A stretch of 8,408 nucleotides of DNA from Bdellovibrionales bacterium RBG_16_40_8 (GTDB lineage: Bacteria; Bdellovibrionota; Bdellovibrionia; Bdellovibrionales; UBA1609), in NCBI GenBank assembly GCA_001769925.1, contig MEPT01000061.1, forward strand, positions 1,629 to 10,036, in the 5' to 3' direction. A program made the translations under genes and the position numbers. Of the stretch, positions 1 through 5,403 are shown piece after piece (positions within the stretch are counted from its first letter, which is position 1; every line of letters begins with the position of its first letter). Below the pieces are notes generated by a model. The model saw nothing but the letters and a program-made list of their open reading frames with translations, had not been told where the DNA came from and did no database searches.

Positions 1-973
1 TGTCTCGAACCAAGGTTAATTCAAAATTATTGGTACCAGAATCGCCTTTACGTAAAATTTTGAGACGAACTTTTGTCCCCTTTTTTCCACGAATACGCTT
101 AACCACATCACGCAATTCTTGATCAATAACGTCTTCAATCGGACCATTTTCCCCCTGAGCAACCCCTACAATAGTATCTTTAGGTTTAAGAATACCTGAC
201 TTAGCGGCAGCCCCGCCCGGGATAAGTTGCTCAATTACCGTAAAACCATCTTTTGAACTTAAAGTTGCCCCAATGCCCTCAAGCGATAAGCGAATAGAAA
301 TTTCAAATTCTGCATACGCATCTTGAGACCAATAGGTAGAATGTGGGTCAAGTGCTAAGGCAAAAGAATTTAAATAATTTGCAAGCACATCTTGAGGCTT
401 ATCATCCGCAATTCTTTTTACCGCTCTTTCATAATTCTTTAATACTTTATCTCTAGCTTCGTTTTCTTTTAAATCAGTAGCTACGTAGTTTGCCACCTGT
501 AATTGCATGTACTTTTTTTGAAAATTCTCAAGTTCTTTTTTTGATTCAGCAAATTCTCGCTTTTGTGAATCAAGTACAATTATTGTATTTGGGTCAAACT
601 TAAAATTTTTACCAAGATAACTGCGTGCCAAATCAACATTTTCAACTACTCGGGCTTTAAGTAAAGCATAGGCATCTTGTAAAGCTGCACAATCACCACC
701 TCGCGAACGATCGAATACTCCGACCAAAGATTTTTTAATTTTTTCCGCATCAGCTTTGGTAAAATACAGTTTCGAGCTATCAAGATGTTTTATGAATTGC
801 TCCGCAGTGCGCACCTCAAGGTTTTGGCTCAACTGATGGTAATTAACATGTCGAGATAAAAAACGCTGCTGAATTGGAACCAAGTGATTACACCCTAGTT
901 CTAGAGCCCAACCCCATGCACTAAAAAAAAGTGTTATAATTACCAGCGATACCCGAAATTTAAGTTGTTTCAT
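1..973 (-). CDS. prc: Tail-specific (C-terminal processing) periplasmic protease, Prc/Tsp family, N-terminal part only
   Basis: The frame opens at ATG 973-971 and runs off the left edge, giving 324 visible residues. A signal peptide is seen at about residues 1-23 (basic MKQLKFR start, hydrophobic core, W-A end), so export to the periplasm is inferred. Residues 60-220 match the helical N-terminal domain of the E. coli Prc type: a LYFTKAD-like stretch near 69-75 and LDPHSTYW at 208-215. A PDZ domain follows at about 226-322, with LSLEGIGA at 229-236, PGGAAAKSG at 252-260 and a KGTKVRL stretch near 298-304. Known members degrade or trim periplasmic and membrane proteins at their C-termini and affect peptidoglycan hydrolase levels. 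The Ser/Lys dyad of the family lies beyond the window, so activity cannot be judged here. A GGG-containing purine run 6 bases before the ATG serves as Shine-Dalgarno. Family call is firm; symbol is by similarity. Confidence 0.93.
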   Translation of the reverse strand, partial: MKQLKFRVSLVIITLFFSAWGWALELGCNHLVPIQQRFLSRHVNYHQLSQNLEVRTAEQFIKHLDSSKLYFTKADAEKIKKSLVGVFDRSRGGDCAALQDAYALLKARVVENVDLARSYLGKNFKFDPNTIIVLDSQKREFAESKKELENFQKKYMQLQVANYVATDLKENEARDKVLKNYERAVKRIADDKPQDVLANYLNSFALALDPHSTYWSQDAYAEFEISIRLSLEGIGATLSSKDGFTVIEQLIPGGAAAKSGILKPKDTIVGVAQGENGPIEDVIDQELRDVVKRIRGKKGTKVRLKILRKGDSGTNNFELTLVRD

Positions 974-985
974 TTTAAACCCTTT

Positions 986-999
986 CCCTAATCATAGGG
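986..999. repeat. Small inverted repeat before prc
   Basis: CCCTA at 986-990 and TAGGG at 995-999 pair perfectly around a four-base ATCA loop, ending 13 bases before the prc start codon. On the prc strand the same stretch contains TATGAT, a 5/6 match to a sigma-70 -10 box, but no good -35 box lies 16-18 bases upstream. It could be a -10 region, a small 5'-UTR hairpin near the Shine-Dalgarno, or chance. The role is unresolved. Confidence 0.25.
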
Positions 1000-1029
1000 C
1001 TAAGTTGCGATAATAACAGCAATCAGAAA

Positions 1030-1054
1030 TTTAGAGTAGCGAAAGCTGCCTAAA
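1030..1054 (+). other. GAAA-capped hairpin upstream of prc
   Basis: TTTAG (1030-1034) pairs with CTAAA (1050-1054), and GTAGC (1036-1040) pairs with GCTGC (1045-1049) through one U-G pair. A1035 is bulged and the loop is GAAA (1041-1044), a GNRA tetraloop. This perfect form exists only in + strand RNA; on the prc strand one pair becomes C-A and the loop is TTTC. A competing pairing of GAGTAG (1034-1039) with CTACTC (1059-1064) would exclude it. No T-run follows, so it does not look like an intrinsic terminator. No gene is seen that would transcribe it on the + strand, so function is open. Confidence 0.3.
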
Positions 1055-1091
1055 CTCTCTACTCACAACCTCATCTTGTGCGTATCAAAGA

Positions 1092-1110
1092 CAAAAAAAT
1101 AATTTTTTTG
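1092..1110. repeat. Perfect A/T-rich palindrome, possible weak terminator
   Basis: CAAAAAAAT (1092-1100) and ATTTTTTTG (1102-1110) are exact inverted copies around a single A. It lies between the 3' end of the small leftward gene at 1165 and the upstream region of prc. RNA from either strand would carry a run of seven U, but the stem is almost all A-U pairs and therefore weak. It may be a poor bidirectional terminator, or simply an AT-rich spacer that also bends DNA. Confidence 0.3.
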
Positions 1111-1164
1111 AATATTAACGTTTTAGTCTAGACATTTCTTTTATTATCAGCTTTACGCGGGTCA

Positions 1165-1368
1165 TCATCTGACATGCCCTCTCATAGCCTCTTCTAGTTG
1201 GGCTTTTGTAGGCTTATCTAACTTCAACTCTGTGTCTAGAGCATATAATGGTCCACCATAGCCTGTTCTCTTCCAGTCATTTATACCATCTTTTGCTTCT
1301 TTTATTAACACTTTCTCATAGTAAAAGGAAGCAATTTGCCGAGACACAATAAGCTTTAAGCGAGCCAA
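1165..1368 (-). CDS. Unrecognised 67-residue small basic protein (TTG start)
   Basis: I do not recognise this frame. It would encode a 67-residue soluble, charged protein with no signal peptide or membrane segment. The middle has an aromatic and glycine-rich patch (WKRTGYGGPLY at about 32-42), followed by a helix-prone charged end (KPTKAQLEEAMR). The start used is TTG at 1368-1366; no ATG is available ahead of the conserved-looking part. The only nearby ribosome-binding signals are a weak GAG 7 bases before TTG and a better AGGAG 14 bases before it, which is too far to be ideal. It is divergent from the metal-binding protein at 1404, with 35 bp between the start codons. Mixed, non-repetitive codon use makes it plausible as a gene, but it could be a decayed fragment or a chance frame. 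Confidence 0.4.
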   Translation of the reverse strand: MARLKLIVSRQIASFYYEKVLIKEAKDGINDWKRTGYGGPLYALDTELKLDKPTKAQLEEAMRGHVR

Positions 1369-1381
1369 ATTGTCACTCGAA

Positions 1382-1398
1382 ACTCCTATGCGAGGAGG
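1382..1398. promoter_or_regulatory. Opposed Shine-Dalgarno-like sequences between two divergent small genes
   Basis: On the + strand AGGAGG (1393-1398) lies 5 bases before the ATG at 1404, an ideal ribosome-binding site. On the - strand AGGAGTT reads out of 1380-1386. Together they form an imperfect inverted repeat, AACTCCT/AGGAGGTT, around a few central bases. The + site clearly sets the start of the 87-residue gene. The - copy has no good start codon at ideal distance in the 67-residue frame: a GTG 7 bases after it opens a frame of only six codons. Confidence 0.5.
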
Positions 1399-1403
1399 TT
1401 TTT

Positions 1404-1667
1404 ATGAGAAGGTGCGGAGTGTGTGGAAATGTATACGAAAATTTAATAGAAATTAAATTAAAAGGCGATCCCATAAGTCATTGGTATGATTGTTTTGAGT
1501 GCGCGGTGCATAGCCTAGCTCCTGCATGCACTAAGTGTGGCGTTAAGGTTTTGGGTCATGGAGTCCAGATAGGTGAGAAATTGTTTTGTAGTGCTCATTG
1601 CGCACGTGCTAAGGGGTATAAAAGCGCCGTTAATCATGTAGTAGCAGATAGGGCTTCTGCACTGTAG
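1404..1667 (+). CDS. Small Cys/His-rich metal-binding (treble zinc-ribbon-like) protein
   Basis: An 87-residue soluble protein built from closely spaced metal ligands: C4-x2-C7, then C30-x2-C33-x2-H36, C42-x2-C45 and C62-x2-H65-C66, with H52 also nearby. This is enough for two, perhaps three, zinc sites. The phrases FECAVHSLAP, CTKCGVKVLGHGV and FCSAHCAR resemble a widespread family of uncharacterised bacterial proteins of 70-90 residues, sometimes labelled metallothionein-like, that I know only by pattern. No DNA-binding helix, signal peptide or membrane segment is seen, so a cytoplasmic metal-binding or adaptor role is inference. The start is secured by AGGAGG 5 bases upstream. The last 17 residues lack ligands and look unstructured. 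It stands alone, convergent with topA, with 26 bp between their stop codons. Confidence 0.8.
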   Translation: MRRCGVCGNVYENLIEIKLKGDPISHWYDCFECAVHSLAPACTKCGVKVLGHGVQIGEKLFCSAHCARAKGYKSAVNHVVADRASAL

Positions 1668-1692
1668 TTTTTTAACTAAAAAGATTAAAACT
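1666..1692. terminator. Possible weak bidirectional terminator between convergent genes
   Basis: AGTTTT (1666-1671) and AAAACT (1687-1692) are exact inverted copies flanking a 15-base AT-rich loop, which itself contains a small AGTT/AACT pairing. It sits across the stop codon of the metal-binding gene and just before the topA stop codon, and each strand has a T-run within the structure. The stem is short and AT-rich, so it would end transcription only weakly without help. Confidence 0.3.
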
Positions 1693-1693
1693 G

Positions 1694-4453
1694 TTACGTG
1701 CGCTTTACCCGCGATCGTTCTGGTTTGGCCTTTTTAGCAATAAGCTCGACGGCCACCTTTAGTGTAACATCTTCAGGTTTCATTTCTTGTGGTAGAGAGA
1801 TATTTAATTCTCCACATTTAATGTATGGGCCGTACTTTCCACTTAAAACCTGTACTGCTGCTTTCAAATCTGGATGCGGTCCTAACTCTTTTAATGGAAC
1901 TGAGCGACCGCGACCACGCTTTGGTTGACTAAAAAGTTCAAGGGCACGCTTAAGATTAACATTAAAAAGCACTTCTGTTCGTGGTACAGAACGATAGTCT
2001 CCGTCACAGACTACGTAAGGGCCAAAACGTCCTAACCCAAGTTTTATTTCTTTTTTTAATTGCGGGTGCATACCTAATTTTCGCGGTAATGTAATAAGCC
2101 ACAATGCCTGATCCAAAGTTACTTTCTCAGGTTCGAGCCCCTGAGGTAGCGCCATTCTTTTTGGCTTGTATTCTGCTTTATCCCCTTCGCCCAACTGCAC
2201 ATATGGCCCATAGCGCCCTGACAGAACATATACCGGTAGTCCCGTTTTCGGATCCTTGCCAATAGAATCTGCACCATTAATTTTTTGATCAATTAACTTA
2301 TTAGCAGTTTCAACAGTTATATCTCCTGGAAATTGATTTTCAGGTATTGATGCACATACTTCTTTATCTTTAGATTCTGGTCGACAAACATAAGCACCGT
2401 AGCGCCCAACACGAAAAGTAAGATTTTTTAAACCCTCAAGGTGAATGCTTCTTGAAGCATCAGCATCGATTTCTTTCTCACGATTCTCAACCTGTTTTTT
2501 AAGACCTTTATCTCCAAAATAAATTGTCGTTAGATACTTTTCTTGATCCATATCACCTTGAGCAATGTCATCAAGAGCTGCCTCCATAGCAGAAGTGAAA
2601 GTGGTTTCAACATAGTTAGGTAGATATTGGCTTAGCAGTCTTGAAACTACTAAAGCGGTAAACGTGGGCACAAGCGCATTTCCAATCTTGCGTACGTAAC
2701 CACGATCTTGAATTGTTCCTATAATTGCGGCATAAGTTGACGGCCTACCCACACCCTCACGCTCAAGAGTTTGCACAAGTGAGGCCTCTGTAAAGCGTGC
2801 TGGCGGCTTCGTTTCGTGTACATTAACTTTCAAATCTAGTAGCTTTACTTTGTCATTTTTATTGAGCTTTGGCAGCTTTACTTCGCCTTGCTCGTTATCA
2901 GAAGTAGAATCATCGCTTTCAACATAGGCCTTTAAAAATCCAGGAAATTCAACAGTCATGCCAGATGCGTTAAAAACGGCTTCTCCAACCTGTAAGCGCG
3001 CAGTGACTTGTTTGTGTTCAGAATTCACCATTTGACAGGCTATAGTACGCTTCCAAATTAAATCATACAACTTTAGTTCAATTGGAGAAAGTTCTTCAGC
3101 TTTATCAGGAGAAATAAATTCGGTACCTGCGGGGCGAATCGCTTCATGGGCTTCTTGCGCCCCTTTAACTTTTTTCTTACTATAATCACGAAATTCTTGA
3201 GGCAAATATTTTTTACCATATAACTTTAAAACTCCGTCACGAGCAGCATTAATTGCTTGTTCTGATAAAAACATCGAGTCGGTACGCATATAGGTAATCA
3301 TACCTTTTTCATAAAGTTTTTGCGCAACCTGCATTGTTTCACGCGACCCCAAACCAAGTTTTCGATTAGCCTCTTGCTGAAGGGTGGATGTGATAAATGG
3401 GGGCGCTGGCTTACGTGATATAGGTTTTTCTTCAACGTCAGTGACCACCCAGTCTTTATTATCAATTTCTTTTGTAATTTTTCTGGCTTGATTTTCATCA
3501 AGGTGCAAAACTACTCCGGCCTTATCTTTATGAAGCTGTCCGGTGTGACTATCAAAATCTTTGCCAACTGCGATACGACGATTCTTATATGCTGAAATTC
3601 TTGTTGTGAATTTTGTATTATCTTTTTCGTTGTCGGCAGTTATATCCCAATACGAAGATTTTTTAAATCGAAGTCGTTCATGTTCACGTTCTGAAACTAA
3701 GCGCACAGCCACCGATTGTACACGTCCTGCTGAAAGACCGTAGGCTATTTTTTTCCAAAGTAGCGGAGAAATTGTATACCCAACTAAACGATCAAGAATG
3801 CGACGCGCTTCTTGCGCTCTTACTAAGTTCATATTTATATCACGAAAATCTTTTAGCGCATGCTCAATTGCTTCTTTGGTTATTTCATTAAAAACCATGC
3901 GCTTAACAGGTACCTTTGGCTTTAAAACATTTACCAGATGCCAACTAATACTTTCACCTTCACGGTCTTCGTCAGTAGCGAGTATTAATTCACTAGCGCC
4001 ATCTAGTTTATCCTTAAGCATACTAACTATTTTTGTTTTTGTTTTCGGCACGCAATAAATAGGTTCAAAATGGTCATCAACGTTCACGCCAAGATTTGCC
4101 CATGGTTTTTTCTTAAATTTTTCAGGTATGTCTTTGGCCGATTGTGGCAAATCACGTACATGCCCCATGCAAGATTCCACTGTATAATCTCGACCCAAAA
4201 ATTTACGTATAGTTTTAGCTTTAGTTGGCGATTCAACAATAACCAATTTTCGCCCGCTATTTGATGTTTCTTTCTTCGCTAATTCTTTTTTTACTAAGTC
4301 TTTTTTTACTAATTGCTCTTTGGCTTTTGCCGCTACCTTAATCTTTGTCTTAGCCTGTGTACTTCCATACGCCTGCGACTCTGCCTTAACTTTAGTTTTC
4401 TCTTTCGCGTTCCCTTTTTCCTTAGTTTTTGTTTTTGTCGGCTTTTTAGTCAC
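1694..4453 (-). CDS. topA: DNA topoisomerase I (type IA) with lysine-rich N-terminal tail and C-terminal GRYGPY repeats
   Basis: Relaxes negatively supercoiled DNA by a 5'-phosphotyrosine single-strand break and passage. The Toprim domain starts at about residue 69: KLVIVESPTKAKT supplies the metal-site Glu74, and ATDEDREGE supplies Asp161, Asp163 and Glu165. The catalytic tyrosine is Tyr388 in MITYMRTDS, with Arg390 beside it. HEAIRP (436-441) and EGVGRPSTYA (from 566) are further family marks. The C-terminal third holds four repeats: GRYGAYV (683), GRYGPYV (746), GRFGPYV (808) and GKYGPYI (872). No Cys4 zinc ribbons are present. Residues 1-65 are an added lysine-rich tail. GTG 4453-4451 is the only ATG, GTG or TTG in frame before the Toprim domain (the next is codon 70), and an in-frame TAG lies at 4471-4469, so the tail is part of the gene. 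The 919 residues fit the family plus tail. Confidence 0.97.
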   Translation of the reverse strand: MTKKPTKTKTKEKGNAKEKTKVKAESQAYGSTQAKTKIKVAAKAKEQLVKKDLVKKELAKKETSNSGRKLVIVESPTKAKTIRKFLGRDYTVESCMGHVRDLPQSAKDIPEKFKKKPWANLGVNVDDHFEPIYCVPKTKTKIVSMLKDKLDGASELILATDEDREGESISWHLVNVLKPKVPVKRMVFNEITKEAIEHALKDFRDINMNLVRAQEARRILDRLVGYTISPLLWKKIAYGLSAGRVQSVAVRLVSEREHERLRFKKSSYWDITADNEKDNTKFTTRISAYKNRRIAVGKDFDSHTGQLHKDKAGVVLHLDENQARKITKEIDNKDWVVTDVEEKPISRKPAPPFITSTLQQEANRKLGLGSRETMQVAQKLYEKGMITYMRTDSMFLSEQAINAARDGVLKLYGKKYLPQEFRDYSKKKVKGAQEAHEAIRPAGTEFISPDKAEELSPIELKLYDLIWKRTIACQMVNSEHKQVTARLQVGEAVFNASGMTVEFPGFLKAYVESDDSTSDNEQGEVKLPKLNKNDKVKLLDLKVNVHETKPPARFTEASLVQTLEREGVGRPSTYAAIIGTIQDRGYVRKIGNALVPTFTALVVSRLLSQYLPNYVETTFTSAMEAALDDIAQGDMDQEKYLTTIYFGDKGLKKQVENREKEIDADASRSIHLEGLKNLTFRVGRYGAYVCRPESKDKEVCASIPENQFPGDITVETANKLIDQKINGADSIGKDPKTGLPVYVLSGRYGPYVQLGEGDKAEYKPKRMALPQGLEPEKVTLDQALWLITLPRKLGMHPQLKKEIKLGLGRFGPYVVCDGDYRSVPRTEVLFNVNLKRALELFSQPKRGRGRSVPLKELGPHPDLKAAVQVLSGKYGPYIKCGELNISLPQEMKPEDVTLKVAVELIAKKAKPERSRVKRT
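4284..4312. repeat. 15-bp tandem duplication with seven-T tracts inside topA
   Basis: TCTTTTTTTACTAA occurs at 4284-4297 and again at 4299-4312, a period of 15 bp that keeps the frame. It encodes repeated LVKK(D/E) units at about residues 48-57 of the topoisomerase tail, followed by a diverged third unit, LAKKE. The two homopolymers of seven T are candidate slippage sites; loss or gain of a whole unit would alter tail length without a frameshift. Confidence 0.75.
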
Positions 4454-4459
4454 GTATAA

Positions 4460-4464
4460 CTTCC
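4460..4464 (-). promoter_or_regulatory. Shine-Dalgarno of topA, fixing its GTG start
   Basis: GGAAG on the - strand lies 6 bases before the GTG at 4453-4451, a normal spacing. It also sits inside an overlapping six-codon frame (ATG at 4466-4464, ending in TAA) that reads across the topA start in another frame. That mini-frame has no Shine-Dalgarno of its own that I can see and is probably chance. Confidence 0.6.
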
Positions 4465-4506
4465 ATCTCTATATTATTAATGCCCTATATGCCAAATCAT
4501 ACTGCC

Positions 4507-4536
4507 ACTGTATCGGAAAATTATCTACGAACTCAA
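4507..4536 (-). promoter_or_regulatory. Candidate sigma-70 promoter for topA
   Basis: On the - strand, TTGAGT (4536-4531, 4/6 to the -35 consensus) and TACAGT (4512-4507, 4/6 to the -10) are 18 bases apart. This would place the transcript start about 45 bases before the GTG. The -35 box overlaps the left arm of the dyad at 4526-4571, which would suit a repressor or supercoiling-sensitive arrangement. TATGAT close downstream (5/6) is an alternative -10 without a convincing -35. Confidence 0.25.
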
Positions 4537-4571
4537 TTAACTCGGTGCACCGAGCATAGGATTAGTTCGTA
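4526..4571. promoter_or_regulatory. Large nested dyad between divergent topA and HAD genes
   Basis: The core CTCGGTGCACCGAG (4541-4554) is a perfect 14-bp palindrome. The outer arms TACGAACT (4526-4533) and AGTTCGTA (4564-4571) are perfect 8-bp inverted copies, and AAT next to the left arm can also pair with ATT next to the right arm. On the - strand the outer stem extends to 11 pairs, including one U-G. No T-run follows, so it is not a simple terminator. It lies 22 bp before the HAD start and 73 bp before the topA start. A two-site operator for a dimeric regulator, a 5'-UTR structure or a cruciform-prone element are all possible. Confidence 0.6.
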
Positions 4572-4592
4572 AATATTTTTATTATTATCACC

Positions 4593-5378
4593 ATGACTAA
4601 AAACCTTACAGAGTTTGTAAACCCAGGCATACGCTTTGTTTTTACAGATATTGATGACACCTTAACCGAGTCAGGTCACCTTGTGCCTGACGCCTACAGC
4701 TCACTTTGGAAATTATTTAAAGCTGACATTAACGTAGTGCCCGTCACTGGTCGTCCGGCGGGCTGGTGCGAGTTAATCGCCAGACAATGGCCTGTGGCCG
4801 GCGTTGTCGGAGAAAATGGTGGATTCTACTTTCGCCACAATAATCGCACAATGAAACGACATTATTTCAACGACGCAGCCACACGAGTTGACAATCAACG
4901 GCGCCTTGAAAGAATTCGCGCAGAAATTTTAGCGGCGGTGCCAGGCTCAGCCGTTGCCAGCGATCAATTCTGCCGCATGATGGATCTAGCAATAGATTTC
5001 TGCGAAGACGTAAAGCCCCTACCCCCAGCTGAGGTTGATAAGATTGTCACGATATTTAAAAAGCACGGCGCCAACGCTAAAGTGAGTTCTATTCATGTAA
5101 ATGGCTGGTTTGGCGAATACGATAAACTTTCAATGTGCAAAACTTTTTGTCAGCGCGAGTTCAATCTCGACATTAGCGCGCAAAATGATCTTTGCGCGTT
5201 CGTTGGCGATTCTCCTAATGATGAACCTATGTTCGAGTTTTTTAAAAATTCTTTCGGCGTTGCAAATGTCGAAAAATTCATGAAGCTGAAGTTACTTAAG
5301 CACGCTCCACGCTTTTTAGCCACCAAATCTGGCGGCACCGGATTTACTGAAATAGCTACACAAATTTTAAAGAATTAG
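4593..5378 (+). CDS. HAD-superfamily (class IIB, Cof/sugar-phosphatase-like) hydrolase
   Basis: A 261-residue cytoplasmic phosphatase of the haloacid dehalogenase superfamily. Motif I is FTDIDDTLT, with nucleophile Asp19 and acid Asp21. Motif II is the Thr of VTGRP (Thr52). Motif III is Lys178 in GEYDKLS. Motif IV is GDSPND, with Asp206 and Asp210. The stretch between motifs II and III (about 80-175), together with ENGG at 74-77, matches the C2/IIB cap of the Cof, sucrose-phosphatase and mannosylglycerate- or trehalose-phosphate phosphatase group. A sugar phosphate is therefore the likely substrate, but it cannot be named. No Shine-Dalgarno precedes the ATG: the bases upstream are an ATT-rich run. 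Yet no other start lies before the motif I segment, so leaderless or weak initiation is inferred. It is a single gene, divergent from topA and convergent with the L,D-transpeptidase. Its middle is noticeably richer in G and C than the glycan genes. Confidence 0.85.
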   Translation: MTKNLTEFVNPGIRFVFTDIDDTLTESGHLVPDAYSSLWKLFKADINVVPVTGRPAGWCELIARQWPVAGVVGENGGFYFRHNNRTMKRHYFNDAATRVDNQRRLERIRAEILAAVPGSAVASDQFCRMMDLAIDFCEDVKPLPPAEVDKIVTIFKKHGANAKVSSIHVNGWFGEYDKLSMCKTFCQREFNLDISAQNDLCAFVGDSPNDEPMFEFFKNSFGVANVEKFMKLKLLKHAPRFLATKSGGTGFTEIATQILKN

Positions 5379-5381
5379 CCC

Positions 5382-5399
5382 ATACCATGCGTATGGTAT
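5382..5399. terminator. Compact hairpin between convergent HAD and L,D-transpeptidase genes
   Basis: ATACCAT (5382-5388) and ATGGTAT (5393-5399) form a perfect 7-bp stem with the four-base loop GCGT. A shifted pairing of CCATAC (5380-5385) with GTATGG (5391-5396) competes with it. It nearly fills the 25 bp between the stop codons of two genes facing each other, the classic place for a shared bidirectional terminator. A T-rich but broken tail (TATTATTTC) follows on the + strand and none on the - strand, so efficiency is uncertain. Confidence 0.5.
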
Positions 5400-5403
5400 T
5401 ATT

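Noticed and set aside
1092..1110. A/T palindrome as a strong intrinsic terminator
   Set aside because: The stem has almost no G-C pairs and only one central base, so a stable hairpin is unlikely. It is listed only as a repeat.
1698..4264. Several rightward frames of 60-86 residues and one leftward frame inside topA
   Set aside because: All lie fully within the 919-residue topoisomerase frame, which has continuous family motifs. None resembles a known protein.
4468..4495. TTGGCA (5/6) with TATAGA 16 bases downstream as a topA promoter
   Set aside because: The transcript would start within the topA Shine-Dalgarno, making the good ribosome-binding site useless. The pair further upstream is more sensible, though also weak.
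4320..4559. Rightward 79-residue hydrophobic frame antisense to the topA start
   Set aside because: Its Phe/Val-rich character is the direct complement of the Lys-rich topA tail (AAA read backward as TTT). It has no ribosome-binding site and topA coding is certain.
5101..5338. Overlapping frames on both strands inside the HAD gene
   Set aside because: They are shadows of the HAD frame, whose motifs III and IV occupy this stretch.
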